DNA from: an uncultured Coriobacteriaceae bacterium
GTDB lineage: Bacteria > Actinomycetota > Coriobacteriia > Coriobacteriales > Atopobiaceae
NCBI GenBank assembly: GCA_902798915.1
Contig: CADBYM010000020.1
Location: 1 to 57,225, forward strand
Reading direction: 5' to 3'
Length of the DNA stretch: 57,225 nt
Part shown: positions 36,579 through 43,940 of the stretch, one piece after another
How positions within the stretch are numbered: the stretch's first letter is position 1
How the letters are laid out: every line of letters starts with the position of its first letter
Position numbers and translations under genes: made by a program
The notes under the pieces: generated by a model
Databases searched by the model: none
What the model was told of the DNA's origin: nothing
Seen by the model: the letters and a program-made list of their open reading frames with translations, nothing else

Positions 36579-36670
36579 GGGGGACGGGTTTTTCGTTCCA
36601 CGCCGAAAACCCCTCCCGCAAGTCGGCATTGACGAGGGCTAGCGAGGGCGGAACGATAAGCCCGTCCCCC
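36579..36670. repeat. Imperfect palindromic intergenic element (GGGGGACGGG arms)
   Basis: 21-bp arms at 36579-36599 and 36650-36670 match at 19 of 21 positions as reverse complements, with further GGG/CCC pairing inside. No gene lies between 36348 and 36794; the only other items there are a terminator and the promoter of the following gene. The GGGGACGG core recurs at 41949-41990 and 43632-43687. Confidence 0.65.
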
Positions 36671-36729
36671 TCACTTTTCACTATGGGGATAGTCCCTATG
36701 TAAAACACACCTTTTGCCACGTGCTCTCT

Positions 36730-36758
36730 TTGTCGCATTCCATGAAACAAGGTATATT
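36730..36758 (+). promoter_or_regulatory. Promoter of the giant secreted protein
   Basis: TTGTCG (36730-36735), 17-base spacer, TATATT (36753-36758), 36 bases before the ATG. Confidence 0.6.
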
Positions 36759-36794
36759 CGTTTTAGCACATTGCGCAAAGATGGGGTGGTAATC

Positions 36795-39700
36795 ATGAGA
36801 GACAAACTACGAGCGGTATTGGCGTCGGCAATCATGCTAGTGATGGTGGTTGGAATGTTCCCGACGTTTGCGTTGGCGGATGAGGCGTATACGGTAAAGG
36901 AAGAGGACGTCGTGTGGAACGACGACCGCACCCAAGTCGTTCAGGCGCAGGTTGGCCCATACACCCTCACCAACCGAGACGACTGGTTGAACGGAGACAC
37001 GGAGCTCTCTATAGACAATCTTGGTAGGATTGCGGACAAGCTCAGCGATGACTGGGCTCCCATCGCAGGATCCATCTTTGGTACGTACTCACCCGTAACC
37101 ATAAACAATTCTGGCGACAGAATAGAGTGGAAGTACTGGTACGGTCCGGGTATCGAGAATGGCGACAGCAGGTACGGCGGCGGTTGCGAGGTCGACGTAG
37201 TAGATGCGCTTGCAGGTAGGAGCAAGAAGAACAAGCGGGACAATAACGACACCGGCGGAGACCGCTACAACCGCAACGGTCAGTGGCGTGGCGACACCTA
37301 CCCGGCAAACGGTAGCGATCAGGCCACCTACATGACCTCCGGCATGCAGTACGCTTCCAGCTTGGACGAAGTCCTGCGCGAGATGTGCGACATGAGCGCC
37401 ACCGCATATTATGGGAACTCAACCAACGAGACCCAGGAGACGGTAAACAAACGTAAAGACATAGCGGATAAACTCTACAAAAAAGCCGGAGAAGACGACA
37501 AGGGCCTGAGCTGGATGAAGGACGACGCGGACGGGCAGACGTCCACTCAGGCGATGTATCGCATCGTCAGTTCGCAAGCCGACAACGATGACCACCAGTA
37601 CTCAAACAACTACGCCCTCATCTTCTACGACTTCCAGCTCACGGCGCTTACGGGAGACGAAGTGGGCGACACGGTGGGAGTGTCCGCGGTCGATTACAGT
37701 GCAGGAGACGATAGCTCCTCGAAGACCACCGACTACATCGAGAACCGCTCGCAGGAGAAGCAGGAGGAGGACCTCACGCTCAGTAACTCCACCACCGAGA
37801 CGGTCTCGAGCAGCTTCACGGACACCAACAGCGTCGCGCACTCAATCAACTGGGGAGTCGAGGCCGGTTTTGAGTATCAAGCGCATGGAGCTAATAATTG
37901 GATAAGTAATTGGAAATGGTCGTTAAAGCTGCACTTCCAGCATACCTGGACCGAGACGAACTCCACGGCATACACCAAGGGAGAGCAGCTAAGCAACAGC
38001 TCGAGCAGCAGTACCATGAGCAGGGTCTACATACCAGCACATACGGCGCTCGCGTACGAGAAGGCTACCGGTAAGAGCGAGCAGACACTCACGTTCGACT
38101 GCCCCGCGGTGCTCAACTACAAGGTGGCCATCGTGAGCCTGTGCTGGAGACCCAGAGAAGAAGATGACGTGAAGACGTTCTCCACTCGGTTTGGCTGCGG
38201 AGTGACGACGGGCGGCACCCACGCGACGCAGAACCTCTATAAGCGTGCGGTGGACAGCACCACGAGGAACAGGATAGAGCGGTCGTACGGACAGACGCTC
38301 GGCGAGTATAGGAACACGCGAGTCAATGGAATCTCTTGGGACGACGTGGAAGCTAAGTTTCCAGTGCTCAACACAGGCACGCACATACAGAACGCCGCCA
38401 CGCAGCTTCCCTTGTTCACCGGTGGGATGAAGATCACTGCCGTGACGACGAGTGTAAACACGACCATAGGCAACATCCAGCCGCTCTATCAGCTGGCTGA
38501 GGTGCGACTCACGGCCGGAGATAAGCGCTACTCGATGGCCGTGGGAGACACGTTTAACCTCGATGGGCTTGCGGTGGATGGCTTCAACGCATACGGCATA
38601 GACTACTACGGGTTCCAGCCAACCAAGGGCGAATGGGTCCTCTGTGACGAAAACGGCAATGAGATTGACTCGAGTGGCATCATCGACCTCGATGGTGACG
38701 CGGTTTCTGGCTCCAAGCAGGTCGTTGCTAAGAGCGCCGGCAAGGCTTACCTCAAATGGGTCATCGCCAACGGCACCACTTATAAGGCCAAGGAGGGCGC
38801 GGAGGTTACGAGAAGCACGAAGTCTCTGCAAGCGCCCATAATTCTCATTTCGGTGAGCGAGGCACCCACTGACCTTACGGGCTACAAGATCGAAGCCGAG
38901 GGCGAGCCAATCGTTGTCTGTGGTGAACAGCTCAACCTCAACAACGCCTTCAAGGCATCTGTCGTTGACGCGAACGACAGAATCGTGTCGCAAAGCGTAG
39001 GGTTTGAGGCGCGCGACGCCTATGCCGGCTCGCCGGTTTCCATAGATGAGAACGGCATGTTCGTCTCTGAGGAGGCGGGCGACTACAAGGTACGAGCCAC
39101 ATACACGCTTTCCAACGCCAAGGACTCACCCGTCATACGGTCCGACTGGCTCACGGTGCACGTGGCTGACCTGCCGGTGGCGACCGTCGAACCCACTGAG
39201 CTTGCGGCGGAAGGCGGCGAGGTAATGGTAACCCTCGACGGTGAGCACCTCGCCGATGGCATCGAGGTGAAGCTCACCGACGAGAACGGCGCGGAGCTCA
39301 CCGAGAAGACGTCGGGCACTGGCACGCAGCAAGTAGCGACGTTCGAGGTGCCCGCAAACACCGTGTTTGATGTGGACAAGGTATACAACGTAACCTGCAT
39401 GATGGGTGGCAAGAACCTTACCGAGGGCCAGACTGTTACGGTAACGGCGCATACGCTCGAGCACCACGACGCTGTGGGAGCTACCTGCACCGAGGACGGC
39501 AATATCGAATACTGGAAGTGCAACGAGACGAGCAAGCTCTACCGTGATGCCAACGGTGCCGAGGAGGTCGCAGTGGCTGACGTCGTGGTGTCGGCGCTCG
39601 GGCACGACTTGGTCTCGTACGACGCCGTGAATGCCACCTGCACCGAGGACGGAAGCATTGCGTACTGGGAATGCACGCGTTGCCATACCGCCTTTGCTGA

Positions 39701-41858
39701 CGCGGCGCACACGGAGGAGATTGACCTCGCCGACGTTGTGGTACCGGCCACGGGTCATGATTGGGGCGCGTGGGTCGTCACCACGCCCGCGACCGAGGAG
39801 ACGGTCGGTGTGGAGACGCGCACCTGTGCGAACGAGGCTACCCATACCGAGACGCGCACGGTGGACGTCCTGCCACATGCACACGTGCTCGAGCACCACG
39901 CCGCCGTGACGGCCAAGTGCGAAGTCCCCGGATCCGTCGAGTATTGGGAGTGCACGAAGTGTGGCGCGCTCTTCTCCGATGGGGATGGGACTGACCGAAT
40001 CTCTGCGGACGACATCGTGATTGCGGCTACCGGTCACGACTGGGGCGCATGGGTCGTCACCACGGCTGCGACCGAGACGACCGAGGGCTCCGAAACCCGC
40101 ACCTGCGCGAACGATCCTACCCACACCGAGACTCGCGACATCCCGAAGTCCGACCACGTTCACAGCCTGACCAAGGTCGTCGAAGCGGCAGCAACCTGCA
40201 CCAACTCCGGTACTGCCGAACATTGGAAGTGCGAGGGCTGCGAGCGGCTCTTCTCGGACGAGAACGGTCAGACCGAGGTTGACGCGGAAGACCTCGTGGT
40301 TGACGCCACCGGCCACGACTGGGACGAGGGCGTCGAGACCACCCCGGCCACCTGCACCGCGAACGGCGTGCGCACCTACACCTGCAAGAACGACTGCGGC
40401 GCGACGAGGACCGAGCCCATCGACGCCACCGGCCACGACTGGGGCGAGGGCGTCGAGACCACCGCGCCCACCTGCACCGCGAACGGCGTGCGCACCTACA
40501 CCTGCAAGAACGACGAGACGCACACGAAGACGGAGCCCATCGACGCGCTGGGCCACGACTGGGGCGAGGGCGTTGAGACTAAGGCTCCCACCTGCACCGC
40601 GAACGGCGTGCGCACCTATACCTGCAAGCACAACTGCGGCGCGACGAGGACCGAGCCCATCGACGCGCTGGGCCACGACTGGGGCGAGGGCGTCGAGACC
40701 ACCGCGCCCACGTGCACCGCCAAGGGCGTCATGACCTACACTTGCAAGAACGACGACACCCATACGAAGACCGGACCCATCGACGCGCTGGGCCACGACT
40801 GGGGCGAGGGCGAAGTGACCACCGCTCCCACCTGCACCGCCAAGGGCGTCATGACCTACACCTGCAAGAACGACGACACACACACCAAGAGCAAAGCGAT
40901 TGCGGCGACCGGCCACAAGTGGGGTAAGGTCACCTACACCTGGTCGAAGGACCTCAGCACCGTCACGGCACGGCGCGTCTGCAGCAACGACCCGAACCAC
41001 GTACAGACCGAGAAGGCCCAGACCACGCGCAAGGTTACCAAGAATGCGACTTGCACGGCGAAGGGTTCGGCCACCTACACGGCGACCTTCTCCAATGCGG
41101 CGTTTAAGAAGCAAACAAAGACCACGTCCATCCCGGCCCTTGGCCACAAGTGGGGTACGGTCAGATATGCCTGGTCGAAGGACCTGAAGACCTGTACGGC
41201 CACGCGCGTCTGCACGTGCAACGGCAGCCACAGACAGACCGCAAAGGCCAAGGTGACCTCCAAGGTCACGAGCAAGGCCACCGCTACGAAGGCCGGCACG
41301 CGCACGTACACGGCGGCCTTTACTGCCTCGTGGGCAAAGAATCAGACCAGGAAGGTCTCCATCCCCGCTACAGGTAAGCCCACGGTATCGGCTCTCTCGC
41401 ACATGCAGAATGCCGCTTGGCTGAGTCCCACATCCGATGGCAAGGTCATCGGCCTCCCTGGTCGTGGCCTTCGTCTGGAGGCGTACGAGCTCACCTTGGT
41501 CGGCGCGAAGACGTCGGGTGGTATCGAGTACCGCAGCCGCGTGCAGGGTAAGGGTTGGGAGAAGTCTTGGTCGCGCAACGGCAAGATGAGCGGCACTACG
41601 GGACAGAGCAAGCGCATTGAGGCTGTGCAGATCCGTCTCTACGGTTCCATGGCCAAGCAGTACAACGTCTACTATCGTACCTACAGCCAGAAGTACGGTT
41701 GGATGGGCTGGACCAAGAACGGCGCCAAAGCGGGTAGCCAGGGCAAGAAGCTTCGTGTCGAGGCGATGCAGGTCGTCCTGGTAAAGAAGGGGGGCAAGGT
41801 TCCCTCGGCCGTCTATCAGGGTGCCAAGCAGGCCTACTCAAAGGCATTCGTCAAGTAG
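36795..41858 (+). CDS. Giant secreted protein: aerolysin-like region, Cys-pair repeats, ChW repeats
   Basis: 1687 residues. A Sec signal peptide (1-28, ending ALA-DE) is followed by a unique N-terminal domain. Residues about 325-450 alternate Ser/Thr-rich strands (LSNSTTETVSSSFTDTNS, then TETNSTAYTKGEQLSNSS, then RVYIPAHTALAYEKA) in the manner of the aerolysin/ETX-MTX2 beta-hairpin pore formers. Ig-like domains occupy about 570-885. Four or so long modules of about 80 residues with CTEDG..YWKC patterns (about 886-1172), then five 40-residue copies carrying GHDWGEGVET and TYTCKND (1173-1372), form a stalk. Two divergent GHKWG modules follow, and the C terminus (about 1536-1670) has ChW-type repeats (GWMGWTKNG, LRVEAMQVVL) that usually bind the cell surface. 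GGGGTGG precedes the ATG. No cell-wall sorting motif is seen. The pore-former assignment is inference. Confidence 0.85.
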   Translation: MRDKLRAVLASAIMLVMVVGMFPTFALADEAYTVKEEDVVWNDDRTQVVQAQVGPYTLTNRDDWLNGDTELSIDNLGRIADKLSDDWAPIAGSIFGTYSPVTINNSGDRIEWKYWYGPGIENGDSRYGGGCEVDVVDALAGRSKKNKRDNNDTGGDRYNRNGQWRGDTYPANGSDQATYMTSGMQYASSLDEVLREMCDMSATAYYGNSTNETQETVNKRKDIADKLYKKAGEDDKGLSWMKDDADGQTSTQAMYRIVSSQADNDDHQYSNNYALIFYDFQLTALTGDEVGDTVGVSAVDYSAGDDSSSKTTDYIENRSQEKQEEDLTLSNSTTETVSSSFTDTNSVAHSINWGVEAGFEYQAHGANNWISNWKWSLKLHFQHTWTETNSTAYTKGEQLSNSSSSSTMSRVYIPAHTALAYEKATGKSEQTLTFDCPAVLNYKVAIVSLCWRPREEDDVKTFSTRFGCGVTTGGTHATQNLYKRAVDSTTRNRIERSYGQTLGEYRNTRVNGISWDDVEAKFPVLNTGTHIQNAATQLPLFTGGMKITAVTTSVNTTIGNIQPLYQLAEVRLTAGDKRYSMAVGDTFNLDGLAVDGFNAYGIDYYGFQPTKGEWVLCDENGNEIDSSGIIDLDGDAVSGSKQVVAKSAGKAYLKWVIANGTTYKAKEGAEVTRSTKSLQAPIILISVSEAPTDLTGYKIEAEGEPIVVCGEQLNLNNAFKASVVDANDRIVSQSVGFEARDAYAGSPVSIDENGMFVSEEAGDYKVRATYTLSNAKDSPVIRSDWLTVHVADLPVATVEPTELAAEGGEVMVTLDGEHLADGIEVKLTDENGAELTEKTSGTGTQQVATFEVPANTVFDVDKVYNVTCMMGGKNLTEGQTVTVTAHTLEHHDAVGATCTEDGNIEYWKCNETSKLYRDANGAEEVAVADVVVSALGHDLVSYDAVNATCTEDGSIAYWECTRCHTAFADAAHTEEIDLADVVVPATGHDWGAWVVTTPATEETVGVETRTCANEATHTETRTVDVLPHAHVLEHHAAVTAKCEVPGSVEYWECTKCGALFSDGDGTDRISADDIVIAATGHDWGAWVVTTAATETTEGSETRTCANDPTHTETRDIPKSDHVHSLTKVVEAAATCTNSGTAEHWKCEGCERLFSDENGQTEVDAEDLVVDATGHDWDEGVETTPATCTANGVRTYTCKNDCGATRTEPIDATGHDWGEGVETTAPTCTANGVRTYTCKNDETHTKTEPIDALGHDWGEGVETKAPTCTANGVRTYTCKHNCGATRTEPIDALGHDWGEGVETTAPTCTAKGVMTYTCKNDDTHTKTGPIDALGHDWGEGEVTTAPTCTAKGVMTYTCKNDDTHTKSKAIAATGHKWGKVTYTWSKDLSTVTARRVCSNDPNHVQTEKAQTTRKVTKNATCTAKGSATYTATFSNAAFKKQTKTTSIPALGHKWGTVRYAWSKDLKTCTATRVCTCNGSHRQTAKAKVTSKVTSKATATKAGTRTYTAAFTASWAKNQTRKVSIPATGKPTVSALSHMQNAAWLSPTSDGKVIGLPGRGLRLEAYELTLVGAKTSGGIEYRSRVQGKGWEKSWSRNGKMSGTTGQSKRIEAVQIRLYGSMAKQYNVYYRTYSQKYGWMGWTKNGAKAGSQGKKLRVEAMQVVLVKKGGKVPSAVYQGAKQAYSKAFVK
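40311..40910 (+). repeat. Five tandem 120-bp coding repeats
   Basis: Units start at 40311, 40431, 40551, 40671 and 40791, each encoding 40 residues beginning GHDW; they are nearly identical at DNA level, alternating between two versions of the TYTCK tail (NDCGATRTEPI and NDETHTKTEPI types). Confidence 0.92.
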
Positions 41859-41882
41859 TCTCGTCCGACAAATGGTTGCGGA

Positions 41883-41930
41883 GGGCTGTCCCCCGCGAGA
41901 CGAAGCGTCTTGCGGGGGACAGCCCTTCTT
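41883..41930 (+). terminator. Terminator after the giant secreted protein
   Basis: A long stem of about 20 bp with one mismatch (41883-41902 with 41906-41925) and a 3-base loop, followed by TTCTT; 24 bases after the stop codon. Confidence 0.8.
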
Positions 41931-41948
41931 GTGCGCACGTGTGACACG

Positions 41949-41990
41949 GACATGGGGACGGTGACATGGGGACGGTGACATGGGGACGGA
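41949..41990. repeat. Three tandem 14-bp units (GACATGGGGACGGT)
   Basis: Units at 41949, 41963 and 41977 are identical apart from the last base. They are flanked by GTGTGACA / TGTCACAC half sites, so the whole stretch 41939-42008 can fold back on itself. Confidence 0.85.
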
Positions 41991-42073
41991 GGTATTGTCA
42001 CACGTGTGTCAACGTCGCCTCTGACACCTATCACGCTGACACCCATGACACCCTTTAGCCGTAACCGTACTTG

Positions 42074-42144
42074 TTGCCATAATTCACAATATGGTACGAT
42101 AATCAGCGAAATGTTGAAATTCAATCCAAATTGCGCTGATTATC
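42074..42144 (+). promoter_or_regulatory. Promoter with overlapping operator-like inverted repeat before AAA ATPase
   Basis: 11-bp perfect inverted repeat: GATAATCAGCG at 42098-42108 and its complement at 42134-42144, ending just before the ribosome site. Promoter-like TTGCCA (42074-42079) and TACGAT/GATAAT overlap the left arm, so a protein binding the arms would block transcription. Self-repression by the ATPase is a possibility, not shown. Confidence 0.55.
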
Positions 42145-42157
42145 AAGGAGTATACTC

Positions 42158-43588
42158 ATGAGTCTTATTGGACGACTCGAGGAACAACGCGAGCTGCAGC
42201 GCTACTCCGAGTCTGCCGAGGCAGAGTTCGTCGTCATATATGGCAGACGACGCGTGGGCAAGACCTATCTCGTGCGTAGATTCTTCGACGAGCGGTTTGC
42301 CTTTTATGCGACGGGCGTAGCGGGAGGGAGGAAGACCACGCAGCTAAAGGGCTTTAACGCTACGCTCAAGCGCTTCGGAGGTAGGGGCACGGCCAGGAAC
42401 TGGTTCGATGCTTTCGAACAGTTACGCGAGCTGCTCGAGTCGGATGACATCGCGCGCGACGAGTCCACGGGCAAGATGATCGTGTTTATCGACGAGATGC
42501 CGTGGTTGGACACCGCGCGGTCGGGCTTTCTAGAGGCGCTCGAGTTCTTTTGGAACGGCTGGGCGTCTGCGCGAAGCGACCTGTTGCTTATTGCGTGCGG
42601 TTCGGCGACATCGTGGATTATAAAGAGCCTGCTTGACAACCACGGCGGATTGCACAACCGAGTGACGGGGGTCATACAGCTCTCACCTTTTACGTTGGCG
42701 GAGACCGAGCAACTGCTGAGGAGCTATGGGCTGTCCTTAACGAGGCAGGAGGTCATGGAGGCGTACATGGTTTTTGGGGGTGTACCGTACTACCTCAGAC
42801 TGCTCAACCGCCGGTACGGCCTTGGCCAGAACATAGACTTGCTGTGCTTCTCGCGGAGCGGGCGCTTGCACAACGAGTTCGACGCTCTGTTCCGCGCTCT
42901 GTTCCGGCATTCCGAGCGACACGTGGCAATCATCCGTGCGCTCGGCACCCGACAGGCGGGCGTTAGCAGATCGGAGATACTGGAGCTTACAGGCCTTTCG
43001 GACGGCGGGACGTTTGCGACCACGCTTACCGAGCTCGAACAGTGTGGTTTTGTTCGTGTTTACAGGGACTTCACAAGAGAGGCCTATGGAGAGATGTACC
43101 AGCTCATCGACCCTTTTACCCTGTTCTGGCTACGCTTTGTAGAGGAGACCGACGATCCGCACTGGTGGAGCACAAACCGCAGCGGAGGTGCTGTTCGGGC
43201 GTGGACCGGGCGTGCGTTCGAGCTTTTGTGCCTCTGGCATGTGCCGCAGATTCTGCGTGCTTTGGGCGTATGGGGTGTGTCGGTGAGCGCACAGTCGTGG
43301 CGAAGTAGGCCCACAAGCGTCCCCGGAGCGCAGATCGATCTTGTCCTCGATCGAGCTGACAACGTCGTGAACCTCTGCGAGATGAAGTGGGTCGGGTCTG
43401 GTACGGCATACACGATCGATAAGGCCGACGCGGAGGACCTTACGAGGAAGACCGAGGTCTTTGCCGCGGAGACCGGAACCCCTAAGGCACTTCATACGAC
43501 CTTGGTCACGCCGGGCGGGCTCGCACCCAGCAAGTATTCCGGAGTGGTCCAGTCGATCGTGACGTCCGATGACCTGTTTGCATTGTAA
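42158..43588 (+). CDS. AAA ATPase with C-terminal DUF234-like nuclease domain
   Basis: 476 residues of the archaeal-type ATPase (ATPase_2) family common in gut bacteria. Walker A is YGRRRVGKTYLV (about 27-38), Walker B is IVFIDEMPWL, and a sensor-like Ser/Gly stretch ACGSATSW follows. A winged-helix part lies around 265-310 (SRSEILELTGLSDGGTFATTL). The C-terminal domain has the DUF234 pattern with QIDLVLDR and NLCEMKW, a PD-(D/E)XK-like core (Asp, then Glu-x-Lys). AAGGAG lies 7 bases before the ATG. The biological role of this family is not known; links to mobile elements or defence have been suggested. The gene stands alone between repeat elements. Confidence 0.88.
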   Translation: MSLIGRLEEQRELQRYSESAEAEFVVIYGRRRVGKTYLVRRFFDERFAFYATGVAGGRKTTQLKGFNATLKRFGGRGTARNWFDAFEQLRELLESDDIARDESTGKMIVFIDEMPWLDTARSGFLEALEFFWNGWASARSDLLLIACGSATSWIIKSLLDNHGGLHNRVTGVIQLSPFTLAETEQLLRSYGLSLTRQEVMEAYMVFGGVPYYLRLLNRRYGLGQNIDLLCFSRSGRLHNEFDALFRALFRHSERHVAIIRALGTRQAGVSRSEILELTGLSDGGTFATTLTELEQCGFVRVYRDFTREAYGEMYQLIDPFTLFWLRFVEETDDPHWWSTNRSGGAVRAWTGRAFELLCLWHVPQILRALGVWGVSVSAQSWRSRPTSVPGAQIDLVLDRADNVVNLCEMKWVGSGTAYTIDKADAEDLTRKTEVFAAETGTPKALHTTLVTPGGLAPSKYSGVVQSIVTSDDLFAL

Positions 43589-43631
43589 GTGGCAGGGGGA
43601 CGTTTCGTGACGTGACATGGGACGGACATGG

Positions 43632-43687
43632 GTGACAGGGGGACGGGGGTATTGTCACGTGTGACAATACCCCCGTCCCCCTGTCAC
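43632..43687. repeat. Perfect 56-bp palindrome
   Basis: 27-bp arms (43632-43658 and 43661-43687) are exact reverse complements around GT. The arms begin GTGACAGGGGGACGGG, sharing GGGGACGG with the elements at 36579 and 41949. It lies 43 bases after the AAA ATPase stop. No T-run follows, so it is not an ordinary terminator. Confidence 0.9.
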
Positions 43688-43860
43688 GTCACCCTGTCAC
43701 GCAACCCCCATCCCCCTGACACTGATACACACATGTGAAGTGTTATTCTTGTATCTAGACGTGCCGGGGACGACGTTTGTGGACAAGGGCACGCGCAGGT
43801 ATGACGAATTGCGTTTGGAGGACCTCGAACATCGATAGGAAAGTAGGCTGGATGGGCTGG

Positions 43861-43932
43861 GTCCAACAGGGGGCTACCCCCCAGTGGACCCCCGTGAACG
43901 GGGGTCCACTGGGGGGTAGCCCCCTGTTGGAC
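43861..43932. repeat. Perfect 72-bp palindrome between convergent genes
   Basis: 34-bp arms (43861-43894 and 43899-43932) are exact reverse complements around TGAA. It ends 8 bases from the pknB stop codon and could act as a two-way block to convergent transcription although no T-run follows. No gene is seen in 43589-43940. Confidence 0.93.
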
Positions 43933-43940
43933 CGTGACGT

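Noticed and set aside
36340..36750. 136-codon minus-strand frame in the gap after the YhgE genes
   Set aside because: It runs through the terminator and palindromic element, has no ribosome site and no recognisable motif.
40311..40910. Possible CRISPR array
   Set aside because: The 120-bp units are contiguous coding repeats without unique spacers and no cas genes are present.
39126..41402. 758-codon minus-strand open frame opposite the repeat protein
   Set aside because: Composed of the reverse of the 120-bp repeats; no ribosome site, low-complexity product, while the plus strand encodes a clear signal peptide and domains.
41949..41990. Possible CRISPR or iteron origin
   Set aside because: Only three 14-bp units with no spacers, no Rep gene and no AT-rich unwinding region.
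43632..43932. Palindromes as standard intrinsic terminators
   Set aside because: Neither is followed by a T-run; the arms are far longer and more perfect than terminator stems.
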